This document shows, piece after piece, positions 8,501-17,409 of a stretch of DNA of 64,000 nt (the first letter of the stretch is position 1; each line of letters begins with the position of its first letter). The stretch is taken from positions 248,001-312,000 of the forward strand of contig CAVSZC010000001.1 in the NCBI GenBank assembly GCA_963732365.1. Reading direction: 5' to 3'. Below the pieces are notes generated by a model, which worked only from the letters and a program-made list of their open reading frames with translations, did no database searches and had not been told where the DNA came from. The DNA is from SR-FBR-E99 sp963732365. Its GTDB lineage: Bacteria > Bacteroidota > Bacteroidia > Bacteroidales > VadinHA17. The translations under genes and the position numbers were made by a program.

Positions 8501-9169
8501 ATGGATGTAAAGATTGAAGCCAGCTGGAAGGATAAGCTCTCTGCCGAGTTTGAGAAGGAGTATTTTATATCGCTGACAAAGTTTGTAAGGGAGGAATACA
8601 AGACACACCAGGTCTTTCCACCGGCAGGCAAGATATTCAATGCCTTCGATCTTTGTCCTTTTGACAGTGTCAAGGCTGTAATAATAGGCCAGGACCCTTA
8701 TCATAATACCGGCCAGGCTCACGGACTATGTTTTTCGGTGACCGACGGCACAGAGTTTCCTCCCAGTCTGGTCAATATCTTCAAAGAGCTTAACCGTGAC
8801 CTTGGCATTCCGGTACCACTTTCAGGGAACCTTGAGCGCTGGGCAAGGCAGGGAGTGCTGCTTCTTAATGCCATCCTTACGGTCAGGGCACACCAGGCTC
8901 TGTCACATCAGAACAAAGGCTGGGAAAAATTCACTGACGCTGCGATAAATGCCCTTAACCGTGACAGGGATGGGATAGTCTTCATGCTCTGGGGCAACTA
9001 CGCTCTTCAGAAGGGAGCTGCGATTGACACATCACGGCACCTGGTGCTTAAGACGGTTCATCCCTCTCCCCTGTCGGCCAGCAGAGGCTTCCTCGGGTGT
9101 TCGCACTTTAGCATGTGCAATGATTGGCTCAGTTCGAGAGGGATGGCTCCGATAGCCTGGCAGTCATGA
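8501..9169 (+). CDS. ung: Uracil-DNA glycosylase
   Basis: 222 residues from the ATG at 8501 (MDVKIEASWKDKL), the normal N-terminus of bacterial Ung; a GTG 30 bases earlier is in frame but adds non-conserved residues. The water-activating motif GQDPYH (D65) and the DNA-binding HPSPLSASRGF motif near the C-terminus are both intact. It removes uracil from DNA as the first step of base-excision repair in the cytoplasm. It follows the GNAT gene by 33 bases and may share its transcript, though the function is unrelated. It converges with the PLP-enzyme gene, the two stops overlapping by 6 bases. Confidence 0.97.
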   Translation: MDVKIEASWKDKLSAEFEKEYFISLTKFVREEYKTHQVFPPAGKIFNAFDLCPFDSVKAVIIGQDPYHNTGQAHGLCFSVTDGTEFPPSLVNIFKELNRDLGIPVPLSGNLERWARQGVLLLNAILTVRAHQALSHQNKGWEKFTDAAINALNRDRDGIVFMLWGNYALQKGAAIDTSRHLVLKTVHPSPLSASRGFLGCSHFSMCNDWLSSRGMAPIAWQS

Positions 9170-10333
9170 CTGCAGTCCCCTCCTGATAACTTTCTCCACC
9201 TCCTCCCATGGCTCAAAGCCCAGCGACATCCTTATCATCCCCGGCTCAGGATATTTTGCCCCCCATACTGCCTCCACGGGCATCAGTATCGTATGAGAAT
9301 CGCCCAGGGTTGGGATGAGCCTTATTTCAGGGTATACGGCAGCGATGAACCTGTCGCGTCTTGCCCTCTTCCCTTCAGCATTGTCGCCCTTCAGGTCGAA
9401 GGTGACCATTGCGCCGTAACCTTTGCCTCCTGTCAGTGCCCGGGCTGCCTCATGAGTGGGGTGTGTCGCAAGTCCCGGATAAAGCACGCTGCCGACTTCA
9501 TCTGATGAGCTCAGCAATGAAGCCACACCGGAAGCGTTATGGCACTGCCGCGTGAAGCGCAGGTCGAATGAGGCCAGTTGTGTCTGTAACCTGTAGGCGT
9601 CGTCAGGTGAGAGCATATGACCTACATACTTACGGTATTCTATCGCGCTCTTCATCAGCGTTGTGTCGTTGCCGCAGATGACCCCGGCAGTGAGGTTGCC
9701 GTGACCGGAGAGATATTTTGTTGCGCTGTGAATGACAATATCGGCACCTTCATCAAGTGGCTTCCACAGGAGAGGTGTGGCAAAGGTGTTGTCTACCAGA
9801 ACACGTGCTCCGTAGTGCCTTGCAAGGGCTATAATCCTCCTCCCTTCAGCCACCATCAGCAGCGGGTTGGAGATAGTCTCGAAGTACAGTATCTCCGGGC
9901 GCGTATCAGCCAGGGTCTTCTCGAGAAGCTCATAATCATAGCTGTTGCCTGACGGCCTGAAGAAGTCAATCTTCAGACCCCTTCTCTTTTCAAGTACACT
10001 GCTTATATAAGAGAGTGTACCTCCGTATATCTCAGAGAAGAAGAGCCATCTGCTCTCTTTGCCTGCTTCCTGGAAGATTGACAAGGCTATATCTATGGCC
10101 GACATCCCTGACTGGGCAAGAAGAGCCCAGGCCGATCCCTCCGTAGCCATGACAGCCTCTTCGGCGGCAACCACCGTCGGGTTGCGGTAACGGGAGTAAA
10201 TATAGAGCTCAGGCTCTCTCTCGTGATCAATCTCGGCGGCAAAGGCATCAGATGTGGTGCCGGCTGACGGCAGCTCGAAGCCAGCGTCACGATACACCGG
10301 TGTCCTGGCGCTGTTTATCTCTTTCTTTTTCAT
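9164..10333 (-). CDS. Cys/Met-metabolism PLP enzyme (cystathionine gamma-synthase / methionine gamma-lyase family)
   Basis: 389 residues from the ATG at 10333. A longer frame to 10420 lies inside the upstream gene and adds non-conserved sequence. The PLP lysine is K206 in HSATKYLSGHGN; YSRYRNPT (about 46-53) and the DNTFATP strand (181-187) are classic for this fold type I family. Members catalyse gamma- or beta-replacement or elimination: cystathionine gamma-synthase, O-acetylhomoserine sulfhydrylase, methionine gamma-lyase. Which applies cannot be settled by eye. The start lies 47 bases inside the end of the ferredoxin/anchor gene, so it is coupled to the molybdoenzyme operon, an unusual partner. 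Confidence 0.85.
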   Translation of the reverse strand: MKKKEINSARTPVYRDAGFELPSAGTTSDAFAAEIDHEREPELYIYSRYRNPTVVAAEEAVMATEGSAWALLAQSGMSAIDIALSIFQEAGKESRWLFFSEIYGGTLSYISSVLEKRRGLKIDFFRPSGNSYDYELLEKTLADTRPEILYFETISNPLLMVAEGRRIIALARHYGARVLVDNTFATPLLWKPLDEGADIVIHSATKYLSGHGNLTAGVICGNDTTLMKSAIEYRKYVGHMLSPDDAYRLQTQLASFDLRFTRQCHNASGVASLLSSSDEVGSVLYPGLATHPTHEAARALTGGKGYGAMVTFDLKGDNAEGKRARRDRFIAAVYPEIRLIPTLGDSHTILMPVEAVWGAKYPEPGMIRMSLGFEPWEEVEKVIRRGLQS

Positions 10334-11621
10334 ATGTGTCGTTGAAATTTTCAAGTATAGATTCCCTGATATTAATCGGAGAAAAGTCATCGTAAAAGAG
10401 AACCCTGTCAGCAGCAACACCGGTAAAGAAGACTATGGCAGCGGCAATGCTGGTACCCTCGCTTCCGGGGTATAACAGCATGAAGGCGGCGGGAAGGGAG
10501 AGTGCCCGGTAGTAATAAAGAAAACGGACCAGAGGTTCTTTTTCGGATGACCTGTATCTCATGACCACTGACAGTGCTGCCAGAAGTGAGAAGATAAGAA
10601 AAAGTGTATTTGGTGTAATAAACCATGATGTAACGAAGACAGCTGAGAAGAATGCCTGTCCGGTATGGAGTTTAAGCCTGTAAGACCTGTCTGAAGCAAA
10701 ATAGACCATGTCTACCGAGATAAGGGTCAGTACTGAGACTGATGCCATAAACAATGGGTTAATTATCCCAGGAAGGAACCAGTTGACGGCAGCCATCCCT
10801 GACAATGCCGCCACTAACAGTATCTCACGGCTCAGGGGTGATGACAGAACATTCAACGGTGCCCGCCATGCTCTCAGGGGAAGGCCGAGGTGGGCAAAAG
10901 AGACCAGTATTGAACCGGCCATCAGTAAGGCCGGCAGTCCTGCCCCCGTGACATCTGCCTTAAGTGCTGAAGCAATCAGCAGTGATGATGCTGATATAAC
11001 CATTAAAGAAAACAGTATGAGGCTCCATTCCTTCATAACCCTGTTTTCAGCGACCGGCGTGTCAGGAATCACCTCATCCTCTTCAGCCGGTATTATCACC
11101 GGGCTGTTGGCATCGGGTACCCCTTTAAGGATGAGGGAAGGACCTATCCCTGTCTCAGGGAACCATTCCACTCCTGAGGAGGGGAACTCATCCATTGCAG
11201 CCATCCTGAGTGCTCCGGTCGGACATGCTGATGTACACGCTGTCTCAACACCTTCAGAGACTCTCCCGAAGCAATACTGACACTTCTCGATATGACCTTT
11301 TGCCGGGTTGATCCTGGGAGCATCATAAGGGCATCTCCAGGTGCAATAGCGACAACCCATGCATTTATCCTTATCGTACAGGATAGTTCCGGAGATGTCT
11401 TTTGAATAGGCATTTACAGGGCATCCTTCGAGGCACTCCGGTTTCTCGCAGTGGTTGCATGCCAGGGAGAGGCTGTACACGCTGAAGGGAGGCAGCGTCT
11501 CGTCGTTCCAGACGTATAGAGATCTCGTACCTGGCTGAAGCCCGTTCTCAAGGGTACAGGCAGCGTTGCAGGCGTTGCACCGTACACAGAGTGCCGCATC
11601 AAATTCGAATCCTCTTCTCAT
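10287..11621 (-). CDS. Fused four-cluster ferredoxin subunit and DmsC-like membrane anchor
   Basis: 444 residues. Residues 1-140 carry sixteen cysteines in four groups (C12/15/18/22, C55/58/63/67, C87/90/93/97, C114/117/129/133), the DmsB-type pattern for four [4Fe-4S] clusters. From about residue 195 (MKEWSLILFSLMV) there follow roughly eight hydrophobic helices resembling the DmsC quinol-oxidising anchor. DmsB and DmsC are usually separate proteins; here they are one chain. It would carry electrons between the quinone pool and the catalytic subunit encoded just upstream, with which it shares a 4-base ATGA overlap. The ferredoxin part has no signal peptide, so the clusters face the cytoplasm. 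Confidence 0.87.
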   Translation of the reverse strand: MRRGFEFDAALCVRCNACNAACTLENGLQPGTRSLYVWNDETLPPFSVYSLSLACNHCEKPECLEGCPVNAYSKDISGTILYDKDKCMGCRYCTWRCPYDAPRINPAKGHIEKCQYCFGRVSEGVETACTSACPTGALRMAAMDEFPSSGVEWFPETGIGPSLILKGVPDANSPVIIPAEEDEVIPDTPVAENRVMKEWSLILFSLMVISASSLLIASALKADVTGAGLPALLMAGSILVSFAHLGLPLRAWRAPLNVLSSPLSREILLVAALSGMAAVNWFLPGIINPLFMASVSVLTLISVDMVYFASDRSYRLKLHTGQAFFSAVFVTSWFITPNTLFLIFSLLAALSVVMRYRSSEKEPLVRFLYYYRALSLPAAFMLLYPGSEGTSIAAAIVFFTGVAADRVLFYDDFSPINIRESILENFNDTYEKERDKQRQDTGVS

Positions 11622-13633
11622 GCTGATTCTTTTTCTGCTCCGACCCTTGTATTATGAAATGCCGCACCATGACCCATATCTGTTTCCGCCGGGGTTATAA
11701 GATCATTGACCCCTCCCCCTTCGTCAAGCCATACTCCGTTGGGAAATACCAAACTTCCCTTCTTCGTCCTTGCCGTCACTCTCACCTTCCCTGTTACTTC
11801 GCCGCTGGAGTTATATACTCTGATCCGGTCTCCACTCCTGATACCCAGCCTGCGCGCGTCTGACGGCGACATTTCCCATGCCGGCGGTTCGACCACACCT
11901 CTGATAACCTCAAGGTTGCCGAACTGCGAGTGTATTCGTGATGCGATGTTGGGCGTCATCAGCCTGAGAGGGAGGTCCGTTTCACCGAAGTCGTCAGGAG
12001 GCGTATATGACGGTAATGGATTCACTCCCCAAAGCTTCTCAGCCGTCTCTGAAAAAAGCTCGATCATACCGGAAGGGGTGGTGAAGTCCCTTTCACGGAA
12101 AGCGGTCTGCTCAGCCTGGTCTGGTATTACAGGTGCCCTGAATAGCTCTTCACGGGAAAAGCCCCCGGTGCCGCTGATGCGGTTAAGAAGCCATTCATCA
12201 TATTCCGCGGGAGAGATTATCGCAGCTTCCAGGTTCATTCTCCGGGCAAGCTCAAAATATATCTCACTCTCAGGCTTTACCTCACCCGGAGGATCAATTA
12301 CCGCAGGCTTATACTGAACATAAGGATGCCAGTATGAGCTGACGACATCTTCCTGTTCGAAAAGCCCCTTCGCAGGAAGTATAATGTCGGCCATTGCAGC
12401 TGTATCAGTAATAAACTGATCGACAACGACTTTAAATGGAACAGAGTGCAAGGCTCTTTTCACCCCCTTGCTTCCGGGAAGCTGTGTGACCGGGTTGCCT
12501 CTTTCAATCCATGCGACCTCTATTCCAGGCTCTTTCAGGGAGAAGAAATCAGTGCCGAACTTCGCCATGGATATCTCTCTTCTGAAGGGTTTATCAAGCT
12601 CATGATCAGGATAATAGCACAGCGGTTCTTTTACTGCATCGAAAATATATCCCTGTAAATTGGCAAAATTGAATCCGCATCCTTTCCGTCCAATCATACC
12701 CGTAATTACCGGTATCGAAAGGATGGAACGGATGGTCTGTCCCCCGTTTGTATACCTCTGCAGACCGAAACCGGCAACAATCGTTACAGCCCTGCTCTGC
12801 CCTATCATCATAGCCAGCTGTTCTATAGTTTCGGCAGGGATGCCGGTTATCTTCGCTGCCTGCTCAGGTGAAATATCGAGAGAGGCGGCAAATTTTTCAA
12901 ATCCGATTACATATTTGTCAATGAATTCATTATCGGCGAGACCCTTATCGATAATCAGTTTCGCAACTGCCAGTGCAAGTGCTGCATCGGTTCCGGGATT
13001 AGGCCTTATAAGGATGTCAGCCTTGTCAGCTGTGGGCGTTCTTCTCGGGTCGATGACCACCAGCTTCGCCCCGTTCTTTTTCGCAAGGTCAATGTGGATC
13101 ATCTCCTGGACATTTGTCTCGGCAGGATTCTTTCCCCACATTATGATAAGCTGTGCATTTGCCAGGTCCCAGGGAACATTATGCCTGACATCCCCGAGGG
13201 TAAGCCTTACAGCCTCAAGGCCGGCAGGCCAGCACAGGTTGCCGTATGTCGTGGTGGCTCCCCCGAAAGTCTTCCAGAAGAGAGAGGCGATGTCATTACT
13301 CAATCCGGAGTGCCCGCTTCCCTTATAAAAGAGAACTGAATGAGGCCCGTGTTTCTCCCTTGCCTCAAGGAGCTTTTGTGAGATAGTCGAGAAAGCCTCC
13401 TCCCAGGATATCCGGGAAAAGGTACCCTTTTCGGTTCGTTTATGAGGATAAAGGATTCTTGACGGTGAAAACTCCCGTTCGAGGTAGGCAAGGCCTTTTA
13501 TACAGGGACCCTCCGGAGTGGCCAGATTACCACGATATGGCAATATCCGCTTAACCTTTCCATCTTCGGTAAATACCCTGAATGAACAGGTGCTGTAGCA
13601 GTTGCGCGGACATGCGGTAATAAATTCCTTCAT
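11618..13633 (-). CDS. Molybdopterin oxidoreductase catalytic subunit (DMSO reductase family)
   Basis: 671 residues. The N-terminal cluster motif is C8-C12-C16-C44 (CxxxCxxxC...C), followed by the family's CIKG and ISWEEAF segments. The pterin-binding blocks FYKGSGHSG, WGKNPAETN and VIDPRRTPTADKAD are present, and the C-terminal MPT-binding domain begins near LPLRLMTPN. C134 (YGNLCWPAG) sits where a cysteine metal ligand is expected, but this needs alignment. There is no twin-arginine leader, so the enzyme is probably cytoplasmic. Substrate unknown: polysulfide, thiosulfate, S-oxide or N-oxide chemistry are all seen in the family. It starts the operon and overlaps the next gene by 4 bases. 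Confidence 0.88.
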   Translation of the reverse strand: MKEFITACPRNCYSTCSFRVFTEDGKVKRILPYRGNLATPEGPCIKGLAYLEREFSPSRILYPHKRTEKGTFSRISWEEAFSTISQKLLEAREKHGPHSVLFYKGSGHSGLSNDIASLFWKTFGGATTTYGNLCWPAGLEAVRLTLGDVRHNVPWDLANAQLIIMWGKNPAETNVQEMIHIDLAKKNGAKLVVIDPRRTPTADKADILIRPNPGTDAALALAVAKLIIDKGLADNEFIDKYVIGFEKFAASLDISPEQAAKITGIPAETIEQLAMMIGQSRAVTIVAGFGLQRYTNGGQTIRSILSIPVITGMIGRKGCGFNFANLQGYIFDAVKEPLCYYPDHELDKPFRREISMAKFGTDFFSLKEPGIEVAWIERGNPVTQLPGSKGVKRALHSVPFKVVVDQFITDTAAMADIILPAKGLFEQEDVVSSYWHPYVQYKPAVIDPPGEVKPESEIYFELARRMNLEAAIISPAEYDEWLLNRISGTGGFSREELFRAPVIPDQAEQTAFRERDFTTPSGMIELFSETAEKLWGVNPLPSYTPPDDFGETDLPLRLMTPNIASRIHSQFGNLEVIRGVVEPPAWEMSPSDARRLGIRSGDRIRVYNSSGEVTGKVRVTARTKKGSLVFPNGVWLDEGGGVNDLITPAETDMGHGAAFHNTRVGAEKESA

Positions 13634-13650
13634 CCGATCTGCTTTAAATC

Positions 13651-14058
13651 TTATAACGGTCCCTCCAGGATGGTTCTTATTTTCAGAATGTGATTAACAG
13701 GATCCGTTATTGTGATCTCATATGTCACTTTATCCTGGCCAATATATGTCAGATAGGTGAAATCAACAGCTGGCGTGGAGTACTCAATACCTGAAATAGT
13801 CAGAGAAATGTCAGCTGCTTCCCGGTAGGCAATATCAAACCTGTGATAAGCGGAGTATGCTCCCGGACTGATGGTGCCGAAGTTATGCTCTGTTTCCGCG
13901 TAGGCAGGATTATCCGAGGTTATGATGACCACATTATCGAACCGCTCAGCCGTCTTGTTAAATATGCGCACATCAGTAGGGCCCTTGGGCTCCATTTCGG
14001 TCTTCTTGCATGAGACAACTGCAGTTACGACACAAAGAAAAAGCAGTAGTTTCTTCAT
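13651..14058 (-). CDS. Small lipoprotein of unknown function
   Basis: 135 residues. Residues 1-17 form a lipoprotein signal (KKLLLFLCVVTAVVSCKK) with the lipobox cysteine at about 17. The rest looks all-beta, with alternating hydrophobic residues (TDVRIFNKTAERFDNVVII) that recall a small immunoglobulin-like or beta-sandwich domain. I do not recognise a family. It lies downstream of batE on the same strand, separated by a 57-base gap holding an inverted repeat, and 17 bases upstream of the molybdoenzyme start; it could belong to either transcript. Confidence 0.7.
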   Translation of the reverse strand: MKKLLLFLCVVTAVVSCKKTEMEPKGPTDVRIFNKTAERFDNVVIITSDNPAYAETEHNFGTISPGAYSAYHRFDIAYREAADISLTISGIEYSTPAVDFTYLTYIGQDKVTYEITITDPVNHILKIRTILEGPL

Positions 14059-14059
14059 A

Positions 14060-14086
14060 GTCAGATATCTTTCTCACTTATCTGAC
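14060..14086. repeat. 8-bp inverted repeat before the lipoprotein start
   Basis: GTCAGATA at 14060-14067 is repeated in inverse at 14079-14086, with an 11-base loop. On the minus strand it falls between the batE stop and the start codon at 14058, one base before the ATG. No U-tract follows, so it is either a weak transcription stop at the end of the bat operon or a hairpin able to mask translation of the lipoprotein. Confidence 0.45.
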
Positions 14087-14115
14087 CGAAAAGATAATAA
14101 AATAGTTGCAACAGG

Positions 14116-14874
14116 CTATATCTTTTCTATGCATTCCTCTTTCACCCACCCTTTGTTGCCGTCAGGCAGTCGCACCTCGGTGAAGGCACCAAGTTCCTCT
14201 TCTACTGTAACAGTTGTCCCTGCATGGATGACGAAAAGCTCATTTCCTCCGTCACCGGGGGCGCTCTTGCCCGTCACTATGCTGCATGTGACAACAGCCT
14301 TCCTGTTATGGCTGACCAGTGAATTATTCCTGATGGCAAGGGAAAGCATTATCAGTGAAAGAATTAAGCTGCTCAGGGCAAGCCAGAATGAGAGAAGCCT
14401 TCCCCCTACGGCAGACCTGGTAAGAAAGATCAGGACAAAGAGAAGCGAAACAACAAAAAGAGCCAGCGACAAGACAGCCCAGGTATTTGTTGATGCCAGC
14501 AGTGAGAAGAAATCGAACCACCTGACAAAGAATAGTTCGGGAAGGGTCTCGAACTTGTCTGTCACCCTGCTGCGTGCAACCTGAAGATTGTAATTAATGT
14601 CCTCGTCAGCAGGAGATATCAGCCGGGCTCGTTCATAGAAGAGAATAGCCGATGCTATGTCGCCAGATTTAAAGAAGGCGTTACCTGCGTTATAAAGCAG
14701 GTCCTCACTCCTGTAACCTTCATCATAGATCCTTCTGTAGATGGCTGCTGCTCCTGAAAAATCAGATGCACTGTAAAGTTCTCCGGCATGCCTGTAACTC
14801 TCTTCAGGTGTCTGGGCGGAAACATGCATCGCAGTAATTACCAGCAGTATATGAAGTACAATTGATCTCCTCAT
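14116..14874 (-). CDS. batE: BatE: TPR and SH3-like domain membrane protein
   Basis: 252 residues from the ATG at 14874; an in-frame TTG at 14895 is less likely. A signal peptide (MRRSIVLHILLVITAMHVSAQ) is followed by TPR units (about 25-110; ESYRHAGELYSASDFSGAA, DLLYNAGNAFFKSGD), two membrane helices around residues 130-190, and a C-terminal bacterial SH3-like module (GTTVTVEEELGAFTEV...GNKGWV). This is the BatE layout. Bat proteins form a periplasmic/inner-membrane system linked to oxygen or stress tolerance in Bacteroides and Leptospira; the molecular role of BatE is not known. Last gene of the bat operon. Confidence 0.85.
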   Translation of the reverse strand: MRRSIVLHILLVITAMHVSAQTPEESYRHAGELYSASDFSGAAAIYRRIYDEGYRSEDLLYNAGNAFFKSGDIASAILFYERARLISPADEDINYNLQVARSRVTDKFETLPELFFVRWFDFFSLLASTNTWAVLSLALFVVSLLFVLIFLTRSAVGGRLLSFWLALSSLILSLIMLSLAIRNNSLVSHNRKAVVTCSIVTGKSAPGDGGNELFVIHAGTTVTVEEELGAFTEVRLPDGNKGWVKEECIEKI

Positions 14875-14887
14875 TTTCTGTGCATTT

Positions 14888-16687
14888 TTAATCAAGCATG
14901 CTGTCTAGTTTTCCGATCAGTGCTGCCGTTCTTCTGTGCAGTTCGGCAGGGCTGTCTCCCTGTGAAGTCGGAGAGTAACGGGAATACTCAGAGGCTGAAA
15001 GGATGCTGTCAAGTTCGGTAATAATATCCTCTCCTGCATTTCTTTCTCTGAGGCCGGCATAGCATTTTTCCCTCGTCATATCTGCCCTGGGTATTGCGAG
15101 CTTATCTCCGAGATAATTCCACAGAGCAGACGACAGCTCAGCATAGACAAGCTCAGGCTTGCTGCCTTTGAGCAGTGTTTCTGCCTTCGCGAGCCTTTTA
15201 CGCGCATTTCTTGCTGCCCGGCGGTTTCGAAGGGCAGTTATGTCAGCATTGCGCCGTATCTGTTCACGTCTGAAAAGCAATACGGCACCTGCCAGCAGCA
15301 CAGCCATTGCGTACCACAGCCAATAGTAACTCCTGTCAACAAGTGACCCGGGCATGGACTTGAGTATGGTGTCACCGCTTCTGATAAATCTAATGTCCTG
15401 TCCCAGGTATTTGACATCCTCACCCGGTATGAATGCAGGCGTTACGGTCTCATCTGCGGCACCTCCTTCACCCGTTACTTTTACAGTATAACCGGGAGTA
15501 CGGAGAGTGACATATTTATCAAGTTCCGGATCAAAAAAAGTATATGAAACAGGTGGCAGATCAAATGTTCCTGTATTTCTTGGTATCAGAAGGTATTCGA
15601 ACACCTTTGATCCTGCTGCGGTGCCTGAGCTCCTGACAGTGACCTTCGGATCATACTTCTCTATCCCCTGCGGGAAATTTATTACAGGTGCACCGGCAAG
15701 ATTCAGGTTTCCTTTGCCCTTCAGCGTAACGGAAAAGGTAAGAGCATCATTTACTGCTATTTCTGTCTTTGACAGGTCGGAAGTGATCTCAAATGAGCCT
15801 ACAGCGCCTTGAAAATCAGCCGGTTGCGGTGCAGGAAGGGATTTCACCCTTATGGTTGCGGAAGGTGTGGCAACGCTTCTGGGGACATTTGTGACGCTGG
15901 AAAAGAAATTGTCAAAGAAGGGGTCATTGAAAAAGGGATCTCCTCCGGAAGCACGCTGTTGTACCATGGCAGTAATCTCTATCGGATCGATCCTGAGTTC
16001 TCCTGCTATCTGGGGGTATAATAAAAAACGTTGCAGTACGCCGGTGCCATACTGCACTCCGTCAATCACTTCAGCCTCAAGGCTCCTGAGAGGCGGGGTA
16101 TCGATATCTTCACGCAGGAATCCCTTGAAATCCGGGTATTTGAGATCGTTAAGCCCTGAGAGGTTGATCCTGGTATAAAGTTTCAGGGTAGCTGTAATTG
16201 GCTGCCCTACATAAACCTCCCTGGTATTGAGAATAAGTCTCATCGATACTTCAGATCCATTCTCCGGAGGCTGCCCACCATGGTTATCGCTGTTGGATGG
16301 CACTGTTCCGGCAACGGTAATCTCTATCTCCACAGGTGCTGAGCTTACGGTGGCCTTTCTTGCCGCATACTGCGCAGGCGGTATGGTATAGCGGCCCGGA
16401 GACGGGGCTACCACATAATAGACGAGGGTTGTCGTTTCAACCGATGTCATTTCACCGTTGATCCATTGTATGTTGCGACTGCTTGATGTCTGCGGACCTG
16501 AGACAGAGAATGAGGGATCGAATGCCGGTGGCTGAAAACGTCCGTCGGTTGAATTGACAGTATAAACTATCCTGAAGCGCTCCCCGGCGACAGCGCTCTG
16601 CGGGGCGTTAACGTCAACAGTCACCTCCTGTGCGGCCACTGTCAGTGGTGCAAGCAATGATACCAATATCATCAGGAAGCTTTTCAT
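14888..16687 (-). CDS. batD: BatD: large periplasmic oxygen-tolerance protein
   Basis: 599 residues from the ATG at 16687; the longer frame begins at a TTG. A signal peptide (KSFLMILVSLLAPLTVAAQ) is followed by repeated beta-sandwich domains: an N-terminal domain with AGERFRIVYTVN and a second repeat near SDLSKTEIAVNDALTFSVTLKGKGNL. A single membrane helix lies at about 450-470 (YYWLWYAMAVLLAGAVLLF), and a basic coiled cytoplasmic tail follows. This is the BatD/oxygen-tolerance family. It sits between the BatC and BatE genes and probably assembles with the VWA proteins BatA and BatB. Confidence 0.9.
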   Translation of the reverse strand: MKSFLMILVSLLAPLTVAAQEVTVDVNAPQSAVAGERFRIVYTVNSTDGRFQPPAFDPSFSVSGPQTSSSRNIQWINGEMTSVETTTLVYYVVAPSPGRYTIPPAQYAARKATVSSAPVEIEITVAGTVPSNSDNHGGQPPENGSEVSMRLILNTREVYVGQPITATLKLYTRINLSGLNDLKYPDFKGFLREDIDTPPLRSLEAEVIDGVQYGTGVLQRFLLYPQIAGELRIDPIEITAMVQQRASGGDPFFNDPFFDNFFSSVTNVPRSVATPSATIRVKSLPAPQPADFQGAVGSFEITSDLSKTEIAVNDALTFSVTLKGKGNLNLAGAPVINFPQGIEKYDPKVTVRSSGTAAGSKVFEYLLIPRNTGTFDLPPVSYTFFDPELDKYVTLRTPGYTVKVTGEGGAADETVTPAFIPGEDVKYLGQDIRFIRSGDTILKSMPGSLVDRSYYWLWYAMAVLLAGAVLLFRREQIRRNADITALRNRRAARNARKRLAKAETLLKGSKPELVYAELSSALWNYLGDKLAIPRADMTREKCYAGLRERNAGEDIITELDSILSASEYSRYSPTSQGDSPAELHRRTAALIGKLDSMLD

Positions 16688-16698
16688 CGCGGCCAAAA

Positions 16699-17409
16699 TT
16701 ACCAATTTTTAATTACCCTCACTTTTGCCTTCGCGGCCTTTTCATTCTGGACCTTTTCCTGCGTCTTTTTCTCGCTGGCGGCAAGTGCGTCAAGAAGCCT
16801 TTTGGCGTCTTCCCTGCTTATTGACTGCTGCGGGTTTTGCTGCTGATTCTCCTTATCCTCATCATTCTGCTGATCCTCAGGCTTCTGCTCGTCTGACTTG
16901 CTGTCATCCTTATTCTCCTGTTTCTCCTGATCCTGATCCTGATTCTGCTGTTGCTCCTCCTGTTTCCTCAGCTGATCCTGAGCATAGGCAAGATTGTACT
17001 TCGCCTCCATATTCTCAGGTTTGAGTTTAAGGGAGTTAATATAAGCCTCTATACTCTCGCCATACTTCTGATCATTGAGCAGTGAGTTTCCGAGGTTATA
17101 GAGGCTCTCTGCCTGCCTCTCCCTGTCATCGCCGCTTGCTGAGGCTGCCCTGGTAAACTCTTCTGCGGCCTCTCCGAATCTCCCCTGCTTATAGAGTGCA
17201 TCCCCGAGGTTGAAGCCGCCATCAGCCGTTGATTTCTCCTGGCTCTGTGCCCGGCGATACATCCCTTCGCTGCCGGCAAACTCACCCTTCTTGTAAAGCC
17301 TGTTGCCCTTCCTTATATACTCCCTCTCCTCCTGTGCCTTCAAACCCGGATGGAGGAGCAGTAAGCCGAGGAGTACCAGGAACGTTTTATACAGTTTTCC
17401 GCGTATCAT
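16699..17409 (-). CDS. batC: BatC: TPR protein with Gln/Glu-rich tail
   Basis: 236 residues. A signal peptide (about 1-25) is followed by three or four TPR units (REYIRKGNRLYKKGEFAGSE, ADGGFNLGDALYKQGRFGEA, SLYNLGNSLLNDQKYGESI). A low-complexity Q/D/E/K stretch covers about residues 155-195, with a helical basic C-terminus after it. This is the BatC pattern; the TPRs presumably dock the other Bat proteins. The start overlaps the batB stop by 4 bases (ATGA), so translation is coupled. Confidence 0.87.
   Translation of the reverse strand: MIRGKLYKTFLVLLGLLLLHPGLKAQEEREYIRKGNRLYKKGEFAGSEGMYRRAQSQEKSTADGGFNLGDALYKQGRFGEAAEEFTRAASASGDDRERQAESLYNLGNSLLNDQKYGESIEAYINSLKLKPENMEAKYNLAYAQDQLRKQEEQQQNQDQDQEKQENKDDSKSDEQKPEDQQNDEDKENQQQNPQQSISREDAKRLLDALAASEKKTQEKVQNEKAAKAKVRVIKNW

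Noticed and set aside
12660..13328. 222-codon frame antisense to the molybdoenzyme
   Set aside because: Overlaps a conserved coding sequence throughout and looks like a shadow; no start signal.
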